Source: Lacrimispora defluvii
Lineage (GTDB): Bacteria; Bacillota; Clostridia; Lachnospirales; Lachnospiraceae
Assembly: GCA_013036995.1 (NCBI GenBank)
Contig: JAAOXG010000039.1
Coordinates: 1-64,000, forward strand
Direction: 5' to 3'
Length of the DNA: 64,000 bases
Positions 25,845 through 34,782 of the stretch are shown piece after piece. Position 1 is the stretch's first letter; the number at the start of each line of letters is the position of its first letter. The translations under genes were made by a program, and so were the position numbers. Under the pieces are notes generated by a model that saw only the letters and a list, made by a program, of their open reading frames with translations, did no database searches and was not told the DNA's origin.

Positions 25845-26971
25845 ACGCTCTGTTTCCCTTTCTTTGCGGCACTTAAAATTATCTGGCATATCCTGTCCAC
25901 ATCTTCAAGAGGCAGATCTGCATAAAGAGGCAGGGTGAGAACACTGTCTGCTGCCCGTCTGGCACATGGAAGCTCAAGATCCGAAAAACGCTCCCTGTAA
26001 CATTCAAAATCCGTAATCAGGGGATAGAAATATTTTCTGGCAAAGATATTATGGGAAGCCAGAAGATCATATACCAGATTCCTGGTCAGCGCAAACCCGT
26101 CAAATGACACAGGAAAATACGCATAATTCTGACTGATTCCCTGCTTTATGGGATTAAGGCGAATTCCGGAAACTCCCTGCAAATGCTCGCGATAGCGTTC
26201 TGAAACCAACCTGCGTTTTTCAATGTTTTCCTCAACATGACGCAGATTGCAAATTCCCATGGCAGCCTGAAATTCATTCATCTTTGCATTGCCGCCAATA
26301 TATTCCACGGATTCTTTTCCGGTTATTCCAAAGTTTTTTAAATAATTAAGTAGAATTTCCAGGGATGGATCCTTAAAAGTAACTGCTCCGCCCTCTATTG
26401 TATTAAATACTTTGGTAGCATGAAAACTGAACATGGATGCGTCTCCGTAGGTTCCGATTCCACGATGATTCACCTCTACGCCAAATGCATGTGCTGCATC
26501 GTAAATCACTTTTAAGTTGTGTTTTTGGGCTATGGACTCTATTTTATCCACATCGCAGACGTTACCATACACATGCACCGGGAGAATCGCTGTGGTTTTA
26601 TCTGTAATCAGTGCTTCAATCTGATCGGCATCAATGGTATAGTCGTCTTCTCTGATATCACAGAATACTGGTGTGAGATTATTTCTTATAATCGCATGGG
26701 TGGTGGAAGCAAAGGAAAAAGGGGTGGTAATCACCTCTCCGGTTAAGTTCATCGCCTGCAGCGCCATCTCAAGAGCCATATGTCCGTTCACAAACAGCAG
26801 AAGATTTTCCGCTTTTAAATATTCCTTCAGCTGATCCTTTAATCTGTCGTGAAATTCTCCCATATTGGTCATCCAGGCAGTTTCCCAGATCGGTTTGATC
26901 TCAGCAATAAATTCTTCGTAAGAAGGCATGGAAGCCCTCGTTACCAGTATTTCTTTTTCATTTGGTATCAT
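25841..26971 (-). CDS. DegT/DnrJ/EryC1/StrS family aminotransferase
   Basis: 376 aa from the ATG at 26971, which has GAGGAG 9 bases upstream; the ATG at 26995 has no ribosome site. A PLP enzyme of the sugar aminotransferase family: the Schiff-base lysine lies in FHATKVF, with PFSFAST and DAAHAFG motifs. It should transaminate a nucleotide-linked keto sugar. It is coupled to the ATP-grasp gene by an ATGA overlap. The exact sugar cannot be told. Confidence 0.88.
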   Translation of the reverse strand: MIPNEKEILVTRASMPSYEEFIAEIKPIWETAWMTNMGEFHDRLKDQLKEYLKAENLLLFVNGHMALEMALQAMNLTGEVITTPFSFASTTHAIIRNNLTPVFCDIREDDYTIDADQIEALITDKTTAILPVHVYGNVCDVDKIESIAQKHNLKVIYDAAHAFGVEVNHRGIGTYGDASMFSFHATKVFNTIEGGAVTFKDPSLEILLNYLKNFGITGKESVEYIGGNAKMNEFQAAMGICNLRHVEENIEKRRLVSERYREHLQGVSGIRLNPIKQGISQNYAYFPVSFDGFALTRNLVYDLLASHNIFARKYFYPLITDFECYRERFSDLELPCARRAADSVLTLPLYADLPLEDVDRICQIILSAAKKGKQSV

Positions 26972-27006
26972 TCTACCATTCTCCTCATTTCCCATGTACT
27001 GCTCAG

Positions 27007-27927
27007 TTAAATAGAAAACATCTGTCCAAGCGTTCTGACACGGGTACTTTTAAAAAATTTGTATTTTAAAATAGTCTTTATTTTTCCAGCTCTGCTTTTG
27101 CGGCAAATAGTTATAAATTCTTCAAACAACTCTCTCTGAGCAGGAGTCATGGACTGTTTGTAAATTGAAAGAAAGGACTTCGCCTGCTCAAACAGGAGGC
27201 GGTAATTTTCCCGTACGTTCTCCTGCCTGCTCATTCTCTCGGACAGCTGTTTCATACCGCTTTTTGCGCCAACCTGATTGTTACCATGCTGCCGGTAGCG
27301 AACCAGCGGACGGTCAATATAGGAAATTTTTCCAAAACAGCTTGCCACAAGACCCAGCCACCAGTCATGCATGACACAGACATCCGGGATTTGCTCCGTC
27401 AGATTTTTTAAGGACCGGTTAATCATCATGGTATTGCCTGTGATGTTATTTTCCACCAGATAATGGCTGGTGCGGTTATCAAAAACTCCTATCTTCTGGT
27501 ATCTTGCCATGGAAGGGTGAAGTACCGTTCCTTCCTGATCTGTAACAGAAAGATCCGAATGAATCAGTATGGGCATATCCTTTCCCCAAATCTTTTCCAT
27601 CTTCTTCATCTCTCTTAAAGTAACCTCTACTTTATCCGGCAGCCAGATATCATCCTGATCACAAAACATCAGATACTCATCGGATGCAGATTTTAAAAGC
27701 CGGAAAAAATTGTCCCTGGCACTGCCTGATGGTTTTAAATTCTTTAAGCTCTTGATCCGGTCTGGAAACCTGTTTTCATATTCTGAGATGATTTCGGGGG
27801 TTCTGTCAGAGGAACCGTCATCGGAAATTAAAATGGTAAATTCCTGATTGGTCTGTCCCAAAAGTGATTCCATCTGTTGTCTTAGATATCTCTCTCCGTT
27901 CCAGGCAGCCAAAAGTACTGTTATCAT
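27007..27927 (-). CDS. GT2 glycosyltransferase
   Basis: 306 aa from the ATG at 27927, preceded by AGAGGGG; an upstream in-frame ATG at 27957 lacks a site. LLAAWNGERYL, SDDGSSDRT and MFCDQDDIW (metal-binding) place it in the family 2 rhamnosyl/galactofuranosyl-like group. With glf upstream in the operon, galactofuranose transfer is one option. Confidence 0.85.
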   Translation of the reverse strand: MITVLLAAWNGERYLRQQMESLLGQTNQEFTILISDDGSSDRTPEIISEYENRFPDRIKSLKNLKPSGSARDNFFRLLKSASDEYLMFCDQDDIWLPDKVEVTLREMKKMEKIWGKDMPILIHSDLSVTDQEGTVLHPSMARYQKIGVFDNRTSHYLVENNITGNTMMINRSLKNLTEQIPDVCVMHDWWLGLVASCFGKISYIDRPLVRYRQHGNNQVGAKSGMKQLSERMSRQENVRENYRLLFEQAKSFLSIYKQSMTPAQRELFEEFITICRKSRAGKIKTILKYKFFKSTRVRTLGQMFSI

Positions 27928-27950
27928 TCTATCCCCTCTTTCCATGTCAT

Positions 27951-28847
27951 TTACCATGACATTCCCAGAATCTTTGTTAAAAACCAGATCTCAAACATGA
28001 GAAATTCCAGGAATACCTTTGCAGCAAATTCCTGAAACCGGTTTATTTTTAAATATTTTTTATAGTAATGAAGTTTACTTTTATGAAGCAGCGCCTGTTT
28101 TTTCAGGATGGAGCTAACGGATTTGTCAATGGAGACAGAATGAAGATGGAGATAAGTCCGGTCAAGAAGAAGAAGTGTCCGGTACCCCTTTTTCTTTAAC
28201 TGATATCCAAGAATCTTCTCTTCATAATAAAGAAATACTTCTTCATCATAAAGGCCGCATGCCATCATTGCCTTTACATCAGCCAGCAAAAGAGAACCCG
28301 GAACTGCATCCGCCCACGCACAGCGTTCTGCTGCCACGGGTGTTGTCAGAGGAAATGCCCGTTTCCCCGGTTCATCTGAAAGCCACCGCTTCAATAACCG
28401 TCGTGTAACCAGCCCCGTATCAAGCAAATCCCCAAACAGACCAGTCAGTTTCCAGCTCTTCAGTCCTTCCCTGCCCCTTTGATCCACCGGCACGGCAGCA
28501 GTGACTGCAACGCGTTGGTCCGCCAGAAATGCGTTCTTCATGGCAGTAATCGTCTCCTCTGTAACCATGACATCAGGATTTGCAATTATCACGTGGGTGG
28601 CACCAAGTTCCCTGTAAGCATAACGGATTCCCAGATTATTTCCATAACCATATCCGCCGTTTTTTAAGGAGCCGATCACATGTACCCGGCCGCCATCCAA
28701 CTCCTTTAATCTGGCGGCCGAATCATCTGTGGAATGATTATCCACCACAACTATGGAATCAAGAGAAGAATAATCTTTCATCCCCTGAACCAGTTTTATT
28801 GTAGTATCAGCATCATTGTAGTTTAAAATGATACAGCTTACATTCAT
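27951..28847 (-). CDS. GT2 glycosyltransferase, rhamnosyltransferase-like
   Basis: 298 aa: SCIILNYNDADT, VVDNHSTDDS, NGGYGYGNNLG and an ANPDV motif typical of WbbL-like GT2 enzymes. A hydrophobic C-terminal stretch may bind the membrane. It lies 11 bases after the GT8 gene in the glf operon. Confidence 0.86.
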   Translation of the reverse strand: MNVSCIILNYNDADTTIKLVQGMKDYSSLDSIVVVDNHSTDDSAARLKELDGGRVHVIGSLKNGGYGYGNNLGIRYAYRELGATHVIIANPDVMVTEETITAMKNAFLADQRVAVTAAVPVDQRGREGLKSWKLTGLFGDLLDTGLVTRRLLKRWLSDEPGKRAFPLTTPVAAERCAWADAVPGSLLLADVKAMMACGLYDEEVFLYYEEKILGYQLKKKGYRTLLLLDRTYLHLHSVSIDKSVSSILKKQALLHKSKLHYYKKYLKINRFQEFAAKVFLEFLMFEIWFLTKILGMSW

Positions 28848-28858
28848 ACCTGCTCCTT

Positions 28859-29836
28859 TTAAGATCCTTTTCTGGAATTTACAAGCTTCATTCCAAAGCG
28901 GCGGCTGATAAAATCACGAAAAGGAGGGCACAAATAGGTGCCGTAATTCATAAGATGATAAGCTGCCATATAAAACCGGTTTCCTTTTTCCTTTGGAGTT
29001 CCTGCCCAGGGAGTTTTCGCCAGATACTTGTCGTAAGCTCTGCGGTAGTGGTTTAGATTTCCTTCCTTCCAGGGTCTCTCGTCCCCCATAAAATGAAGGA
29101 TCGCCGGATGTCTGCCTGCTTCCCTAAAGCCGTTTTCCGTAATGAGTGCGTACACCGGAGACAGTCGGACTAAATGCCGGTAATGGAAATACCGGTAGTT
29201 GGTAAAATAATTATAGCGGGGAGAAAGAGGTCTGATACGGCCCTTTAAACTTCCATTAATGGTATCCTGATCTCCTGCAAACAGTTTACCTCCCTTGGAC
29301 CGGTAAAAATCAAGAAGCTTCTTTTGAACATTCTCTTCTCTCCACCGGTTTAAATCAATTAAAAGCACCCCTGAATTAAAATAGGGTTCCTCCGGTCTTA
29401 ATCCGATCTCTTCTTTAATACAAGGATAAATGGTTGGCTCCATGACAGCGCCTAACAGGAACGGACCTAAATCAGCCTTCCATAATTTTTCCAAAGAAGA
29501 CAGTATCACGGTATCGCAATCCAGATAAAGCACCCGTTCCACATGTTCAGGAAGCACATCTCCTAAAAACAAGCGGGCCATAATGCTTAAATCAAATCCT
29601 CCTGTGTCCACCTCATGGGAAAACCGTTCCTTTAAATTCCCCAGTTCAATCACAGAAAGCTCACGATCAAATTCCTGTGCGATCCCGCATAAGCGGTCTT
29701 TCGATTCCCTTGACAACCCCATGGATAAAACCCAGACATCAAGCGTTTCAATCTTTTGATTCCGATCAAGAAGAGAGTAGAGAGAAACAGCAAGGTGTCT
29801 GGCAAACTTATCGTTGGAAGCGTAAACTATATTCAT
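28859..29836 (-). CDS. GT8 family glycosyltransferase
   Basis: 325 aa from the ATG at 29836, 7-8 bases after GGGGAGG. Family 8 features: NIVYASNDKF at the N-terminus, the LDCDT DxD motif near residue 103, FNSGVLLIDL, and a late HFMGDERPW motif. These are retaining galactosyl- or glucosyltransferases. It follows glf, supporting a galactose-containing product. Confidence 0.88.
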   Translation of the reverse strand: MNIVYASNDKFARHLAVSLYSLLDRNQKIETLDVWVLSMGLSRESKDRLCGIAQEFDRELSVIELGNLKERFSHEVDTGGFDLSIMARLFLGDVLPEHVERVLYLDCDTVILSSLEKLWKADLGPFLLGAVMEPTIYPCIKEEIGLRPEEPYFNSGVLLIDLNRWREENVQKKLLDFYRSKGGKLFAGDQDTINGSLKGRIRPLSPRYNYFTNYRYFHYRHLVRLSPVYALITENGFREAGRHPAILHFMGDERPWKEGNLNHYRRAYDKYLAKTPWAGTPKEKGNRFYMAAYHLMNYGTYLCPPFRDFISRRFGMKLVNSRKGS

Positions 29837-29908
29837 AATAACCTCCCCGCATACCAATTTTATCGTTGTATTGTACTATATCTGATTAGAAAAGTAAACA
29901 GCCGGCGG

Positions 29909-31018
29909 CTAGGGGAGGAGACCCAGTTCGGACTCAGCCATTTTGAAAGCAGACTCAATAACTTTGTCCATATCGTAATATTTATATTCTGCCAGTCTGC
30001 CTCCAAAGATAACCCGATCCTCTTTTTGGGCAAGTTTTTCATATGCCTGATACAAGTTCTGATTGGTCTCATCATTGACGGGATAATAAGGTTCCATGCC
30101 CTCACTCCAGTCAACGGGATATTCTCTGGTTATAACCGTCTTATCCTGGGTTCCAAACTCAAAATGCTTATGCTCAATAATCCTGGTAAAAGGAGTTTCA
30201 CGGTCTGTATAGTTTACAACTGCAACCCCCTGGTAATTGTCTGTATTAAGGGTCTCTGTCTCAAACTTCAGACTGCGGTATTCCAGTTTACCAAACTGGT
30301 ATCCATAGAAAGCATCGATCATTCCAGTGTATATGATTTTCTCTCCAAGACTGTCATAATGCTCCCTGTTGTCTAAATAATCAACAGAAAGCTCTACATC
30401 ACAACCTTCAAAGAGCTTGTCTGTAATTACGTTATAACCGCCCATGGGAATCCCCTGATATAGGTCATTGAAATAATTATTGTCATAGGTAAACCGTACA
30501 GGGAGACGTTTAATAATAAAGGCCGGAAGCTCCTTACAATCTCTGCCCCACTGCTTTTCCGTATAACCCTTTACCAGTTTTTCGTAGATATCCGTACCCA
30601 CCAGGCTGATTGCCTGCTCTTCCAGATTCCTTGGCTCACTGGTAATCACCTGTCTCTGCTCATGAATCTTTGCTTTTGCCTGTTCAGGAGTTGACACCCC
30701 CCACATCTTGCTGAATGTATTCATATTAAAAGGCAGGTTGTACATCTCTCCTAAATAATTGGCAACGGGACTATTGGTATACCGGTTAAATTCTGCCAGC
30801 TCATTGACGAACTGCCAGACCTTCCGGTTACTTGTATGGAAAATATGAGCACCGTACCGGTGTACATGGATTCCTTCTGTTTCTTCGCAATACAAATTGC
30901 CGCCTAAATGTTCCCTTTTCTCAAGGACCAGACATTTCTTCCCCTGTTTCCTGGCCAGATAGGCAAATACGCCGGAATAGAGACCACCTCCGACAAGCAC
31001 ATAATCATATTTCTTCAT
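29909..31018 (-). CDS. glf: UDP-galactopyranose mutase
   Basis: 369 aa, the usual length. The N-terminal FAD-binding site VGGGLYSGVFA, LEKREHLGGN, and the YGAHIFHTS and PFNMNTF motifs are diagnostic. The flavoenzyme interconverts UDP-galactopyranose and UDP-galactofuranose, so the locus probably builds a galactofuranose-containing polysaccharide. First gene of a seven-gene leftward operon, with a good promoter upstream. Confidence 0.95.
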   Translation of the reverse strand: MKKYDYVLVGGGLYSGVFAYLARKQGKKCLVLEKREHLGGNLYCEETEGIHVHRYGAHIFHTSNRKVWQFVNELAEFNRYTNSPVANYLGEMYNLPFNMNTFSKMWGVSTPEQAKAKIHEQRQVITSEPRNLEEQAISLVGTDIYEKLVKGYTEKQWGRDCKELPAFIIKRLPVRFTYDNNYFNDLYQGIPMGGYNVITDKLFEGCDVELSVDYLDNREHYDSLGEKIIYTGMIDAFYGYQFGKLEYRSLKFETETLNTDNYQGVAVVNYTDRETPFTRIIEHKHFEFGTQDKTVITREYPVDWSEGMEPYYPVNDETNQNLYQAYEKLAQKEDRVIFGGRLAEYKYYDMDKVIESAFKMAESELGLLP

Positions 31019-31051
31019 CTTTACTCTCCTGTCGTTTTATAAACTGAATTA

Positions 31052-31080
31052 ATTATACTAGAGTCTTTCAGAAAAGTAAA
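31052..31080 (-). promoter_or_regulatory. Promoter of the glf operon
   Basis: TTTACT (31075-31080), 17 bases, TATAAT (31052-31057) on the minus strand, leader about 27 bases. Confidence 0.75.
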
Positions 31081-31110
31081 CGCCGGTTCTATCAGTGGAT
31101 TTCTAAATAA

Positions 31111-31142
31111 TGATTGTTTGAGTCAATCATTGGGTTTATAAT
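31111..31142 (+). promoter_or_regulatory. Promoter of the GNAT gene with overlapping dyad
   Basis: TTGTTT (31114-31119), 17 bases, TATAAT (31137-31142). A dyad TGATTG-N7-CAATCA (31111-31129) covers the -35 box and could be a repressor site. Confidence 0.6.
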
Positions 31143-31178
31143 TATATCAATGCGAGAGGAGGTATTATAAAAACCACT

Positions 31179-31655
31179 ATGAGCGAGAAAAATAATATTC
31201 AAACAACGATTCAGATTATGGAGGCTGATATTAACAGAGATGAGTCTCTGTCACTGCTAAACGAATTATCCGGAAGTCTGAATCACATAACCGGAAACAG
31301 TGGCGAATCCTCATTTTCAATCAAGGACATGGAAGATGAAAAATCTATTTTTGTCATTGCAAGAAGTGGAAGTAATGCAGTGGGCTGCGGTGCAATACGC
31401 CCAATAGACGATTCCACTGGGGAATTGAAACGGATGTATGCAAAAGAGCAGGGGCTTGGTGTTGGCACTTCTATCTTGAATTTCCTTGAAAATAAGGCAT
31501 TGGAATTTGGATACAGCAGACTGATCTGCGAAACCAGAAAAATCAACGGGGGCGCATGCAGCTTCTATATAAGAAATGGCTTCCATATCATCCCGAATTA
31601 TGGGAAATATCAGGGGCGGGATGAAGCTGTTTGTTTTGAAAAAAGAATAAAATAA
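31179..31655 (+). CDS. GNAT family N-acetyltransferase
   Basis: 158 aa. The acetyl-CoA-binding signature is present as GLGVGTSILNFLE, followed by a CSFYIRNGF motif near the C-terminus, both typical of the GNAT fold. The AGGAGG site is about 16 bases from the ATG, longer than usual, and no nearer start codon is seen. It stands alone between the glf operon (divergent) and leuA (convergent). Substrate unknown. Confidence 0.85.
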   Translation: MSEKNNIQTTIQIMEADINRDESLSLLNELSGSLNHITGNSGESSFSIKDMEDEKSIFVIARSGSNAVGCGAIRPIDDSTGELKRMYAKEQGLGVGTSILNFLENKALEFGYSRLICETRKINGGACSFYIRNGFHIIPNYGKYQGRDEAVCFEKRIK

Positions 31656-31658
31656 CCA

Positions 31659-31693
31659 AAAGGGATCCTGCCTAAAAAAGACTGGATCCCTTT
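31659..31693. terminator. Bidirectional terminator between the GNAT gene and leuA
   Basis: A 10-bp perfect stem AAAGGGATCC/GGATCCCTTT with a 15-nt loop between two convergent stops. Confidence 0.8.
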
Positions 31694-31705
31694 CATTATC
31701 TGATA

Positions 31706-33370
31706 TTAATAAAATAACCGGTTAACCGCACTAAAGATACCCCGGATAGACGCTCTGGTAATGTTGGAACTGATTCCCACACCATAAGTTGCCTTTCCGG
31801 TTTTTACATCAAGCAGATGGATATAGGATGCAGCCTGCGCCCCTGATCCGGAAGCAAGTGCGTGTTCGTAGTAATCCAGCACCCGGATTTCGATACCAAG
31901 CTCCTTCTCCAGACCTTTCTGAACAGCATCGATAGGTCCGTTTCCCACACCCTCGAATACTTTCTCCACACCATGGTCTGTGTAGCGGACTTTGGCAAGT
32001 GTTGAGAACTCCACATCTTCCTCTGCCTCTGTAATCTGGCTCTTTCTGAAATGAATGGGTTCCTTCCGCTCGGTATAGCAGCTTTTGAATTCTTCCAGAA
32101 TCTGCTCTGGAGCAACCTCACCCTGCTTTTCGGAAATTGCCTGAATCACATCGGCAAACTCCTTGTGCATACCCTTTGGAAGCTTGAATCCATAGAAGGT
32201 ATCCATGACAAATGCCACGCCGCCCTTGCCGGACTGGCTGTTGATTCTGACAATCGGCTCATACTGTCTGCCAATATCGGAAGGATCGATTGGAAGGTAA
32301 GGAACCTCCCAGAATGGATTCTTCCTCTCATGCATCGCCTGCATGCCTTTGTTAATGGCATCCTGATGGGATCCGGAAAAAGCAGTAAATACAAGCTTCC
32401 CTGCATAAGGGTGTCTTGGTTCTACTTCCATCTTGGTACAGCGTTCGTAAACATCCACGATTTCACGGATATTTTCAAGATGAAGCTCCGGATTGATGCC
32501 CTGAGAAAACATATTATAGGCAACTGTTAAAATATCCACGTTACCGGTACGTTCTCCATTCCCAAGCAGAGTTCCTTCCACACGGTCCGCTCCTGCAAGA
32601 AGAGCCAGCTCAGTGGCTGCAATCCCTGTTCCTCTGTCATTGTGAGGATGAACACTTAAAATAATGCTGTCCCGGTCTTTAAACCGTGAATTCATCCATT
32701 CAATCTGATCAGCATATACGTTGGGAGTTGTCATCTCCACAGTGGAAGGAAGATTAAAAATAATCTTCTTCTCCGGAGTTGCTTCCCAGGTTTCCTGCAC
32801 TGCCGTACAGATATCAAGTGCAAATTGAAGTTCAGTTCCGGTAAAGCTTTCAGGAGAATATTCAAGCATAACTTCTCCCTTAAAATCCTGCATATACTGT
32901 TTCACCCACTGGGTTCCCTGTATGGCGATCTCCTTGATCTCATCCATCTCTTTGCGGAAGACCACATCACGCTGTAATGTAGATGTGGAATTGTAGATAT
33001 GAACGATTGACTTCTTAACTCCCTCTAAGGCTTCAAATGTCCTCTTAATCAAATGCTCTCTGCACTGAACCAGAACCTGAATCACCACGTCATCAGGAAT
33101 CAGTTTCCGTTCCACAAGCTGTCTTAAGAAATCAAACTCAATCTGGGAAGCAGCAGGAAATCCCACTTCAATCTCCTTAAAACCGAGTTTAATCAGAAGG
33201 TTAAACATCTCAATCTTTTCTTCCACTACCATAGGCTCAATCAGAGCCTGGTTTCCATCTCTCAAATCCACACTGCACCAGATCGGCGCTTTCTTAATCT
33301 CCCTGCACGGCCATTGTCTTTCCGGATAATCTACTACCGGTACCCGCTTATATCTTTCATAATTCAACAT
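31706..33370 (-). CDS. leuA: 2-isopropylmalate synthase
   Basis: 554 aa, of the longer LeuA type. An HMGL-like TIM barrel comes first, with the SVDLRDGNQAL metal/substrate motif (residues 33-43), HPHNDRGTG, and GNGERTGNVD. A C-terminal allosteric domain (from about residue 425) is expected to bind leucine. It condenses acetyl-CoA with 2-oxoisovalerate in leucine synthesis. The ATG has GGAGGAGAT upstream. It stands alone rather than with leuBCD, and has a leader of about 195 bases. Confidence 0.95.
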   Translation of the reverse strand: MLNYERYKRVPVVDYPERQWPCREIKKAPIWCSVDLRDGNQALIEPMVVEEKIEMFNLLIKLGFKEIEVGFPAASQIEFDFLRQLVERKLIPDDVVIQVLVQCREHLIKRTFEALEGVKKSIVHIYNSTSTLQRDVVFRKEMDEIKEIAIQGTQWVKQYMQDFKGEVMLEYSPESFTGTELQFALDICTAVQETWEATPEKKIIFNLPSTVEMTTPNVYADQIEWMNSRFKDRDSIILSVHPHNDRGTGIAATELALLAGADRVEGTLLGNGERTGNVDILTVAYNMFSQGINPELHLENIREIVDVYERCTKMEVEPRHPYAGKLVFTAFSGSHQDAINKGMQAMHERKNPFWEVPYLPIDPSDIGRQYEPIVRINSQSGKGGVAFVMDTFYGFKLPKGMHKEFADVIQAISEKQGEVAPEQILEEFKSCYTERKEPIHFRKSQITEAEEDVEFSTLAKVRYTDHGVEKVFEGVGNGPIDAVQKGLEKELGIEIRVLDYYEHALASGSGAQAASYIHLLDVKTGKATYGVGISSNITRASIRGIFSAVNRLFY

Positions 33371-33565
33371 GTCTGATCTCCTCCATATTCCTTTTTTGTC
33401 TGTATTTCTTTCATAAAAAAATCAGTTCAGGCTTTGGAGTCGATAAATCACGCTGTATTTTTTGACAATGAACAACGTGGGTTTTAAAGGTCTAACCCCA
33501 TCTGTCATCATTCCTTTGCAATAAAATCACATGCCGTGCTCTGACAAACCACCACGGTAAAGTGT
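33371..33565 (-). promoter_or_regulatory. Long leuA leader of unknown type
   Basis: The predicted transcript has about 195 bases before the leuA start. It holds short hairpins (for instance GGGTT/AACCC) and a 29-codon open frame at 33422-33511, rich in Leu, Ile and Val (9 of 29) but without a leucine run, ending directly before a T7 tract. The T-box core was not found. Leucine-linked attenuation is possible but unproven. Confidence 0.4.
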
Positions 33566-33571
33566 TATGCT

Positions 33572-33600
33572 ATTATAGCACGAGTAAAAATGACTTACAA
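33572..33600 (-). promoter_or_regulatory. leuA promoter
   Basis: TTGTAA (33595-33600), 17 bases, TATAAT (33572-33577) on the minus strand. Confidence 0.75.
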
Positions 33601-33627
33601 CAAAAACTTTAAAATCCATAGAATCTT

Positions 33628-34782
33628 TTACCTGCTCATCTGTAAAAGCTTTGTCTTTAATTCCCCTTCCATACGGGCAAGTTCCACTTCTGCTTCTTTT
33701 CGTTTTTGTCTTCCCTCTGCCTGAATCCGTACCACTTCATCAAGGGTAGTAATCAGGGACTCATTGGTCTTTTTCAGGGTTTCCATATCAACGATTCCAC
33801 GCTCTGACTCTTTCGCCGTCTCAATGGTTGCAGTTTTTAACACTTCTGCATTCTTTCGAAGCAGCTCGTTGGTCATATCGGTCACTTCCCGTTGTGCCTT
33901 TGCCGCCTGCTCCGAATGATTGATTCCGATGGCAAGAACCATCTGACTCTTCCAGAGAGGTATGGTGTTGACAAGGGTAGACTGAATCTTCTCTGTCATT
34001 AAAGTATCATTATTTTGAACCAGTCTGATCTGGGGCGCCATCTGAATGGAAATCATACGGGTGAGCTCCAGGTCATGGATCTTCTTTTCAAAACGTCCGC
34101 ACATGGCAGACAAATCATTGGCTGCCTGAGCATCCTCCGGAAGACCGCTTCTTGCCGCCCGGTCCATTAAAAGAGGGAGCTCTTCCTGCTGAACTTTTGC
34201 AAGCTTCCTCTTTCCAGCCAGGATATACATGGTCAGTTCCTTAAAATATGTGGTGTTTAATTCATACATTTTATCCAAAAGGGCGATGTCCTTTAAAAGC
34301 TGAATCTGATGATTCTGAAGAATCTTGCAGATCTGGTTCACATTGGTCTCCGCAGATGCATACTTTGCTTTCATGTTATCAAGGCGGTTAGCACTCTTTT
34401 TAAAGAAACCGAAGAAGCCCTTTTCCTCTCCTTCTGTTTCAAAGCTTTTTAACTCTGTCACCACATTGGTGAGCATCTGACCCACTTCACCAAGATCCTT
34501 TGATTTTACATTATCAAGGGCTGACTCGGAAAAATCAGCAATCTTTTTTTGCGCTCCTGCACCATACTGAAGCACCATATTGGAATCTTTTAAATTAATT
34601 TTATCAGCGAAATCAGAAACCAGCCGTTCTTCCTCTGGTGTAAGCTCTGGCGCAGGCACTGGTTCGGATACAGGTACTGCCTCGGTCAGTGCATGTCCCT
34701 CTTTAACACCTTCTGTCTGGTCAAATGGTGTAAGGGTAAGCTGGGGCGCTTCATTTATCATCTCTTCCAAATCTCTGCTCAT
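33628..34782 (-). CDS. TelA-family toxic-anion-resistance protein
   Basis: 384 aa, largely helical and coiled coil, matching TelA/KlaA (toxic anion resistance, first linked to tellurite). The conserved C-terminal region (RIQAEGRQKRKEAE) is present. No signal peptide or membrane segment, so cytosolic. It overlaps the xpaC-like gene by 4 bases, the usual pairing in Firmicutes. In this family true function is unclear; envelope stress has been suggested. Confidence 0.88.
   Translation of the reverse strand: MSRDLEEMINEAPQLTLTPFDQTEGVKEGHALTEAVPVSEPVPAPELTPEEERLVSDFADKINLKDSNMVLQYGAGAQKKIADFSESALDNVKSKDLGEVGQMLTNVVTELKSFETEGEEKGFFGFFKKSANRLDNMKAKYASAETNVNQICKILQNHQIQLLKDIALLDKMYELNTTYFKELTMYILAGKRKLAKVQQEELPLLMDRAARSGLPEDAQAANDLSAMCGRFEKKIHDLELTRMISIQMAPQIRLVQNNDTLMTEKIQSTLVNTIPLWKSQMVLAIGINHSEQAAKAQREVTDMTNELLRKNAEVLKTATIETAKESERGIVDMETLKKTNESLITTLDEVVRIQAEGRQKRKEAEVELARMEGELKTKLLQMSR

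Noticed and set aside
33371-33565. T-box riboswitch before leuA
   Set aside because: The conserved T-box core (TGGTACCGCG-like) is not present; TACCGTGGTGG only resembles part of it and lies near the 5' end.
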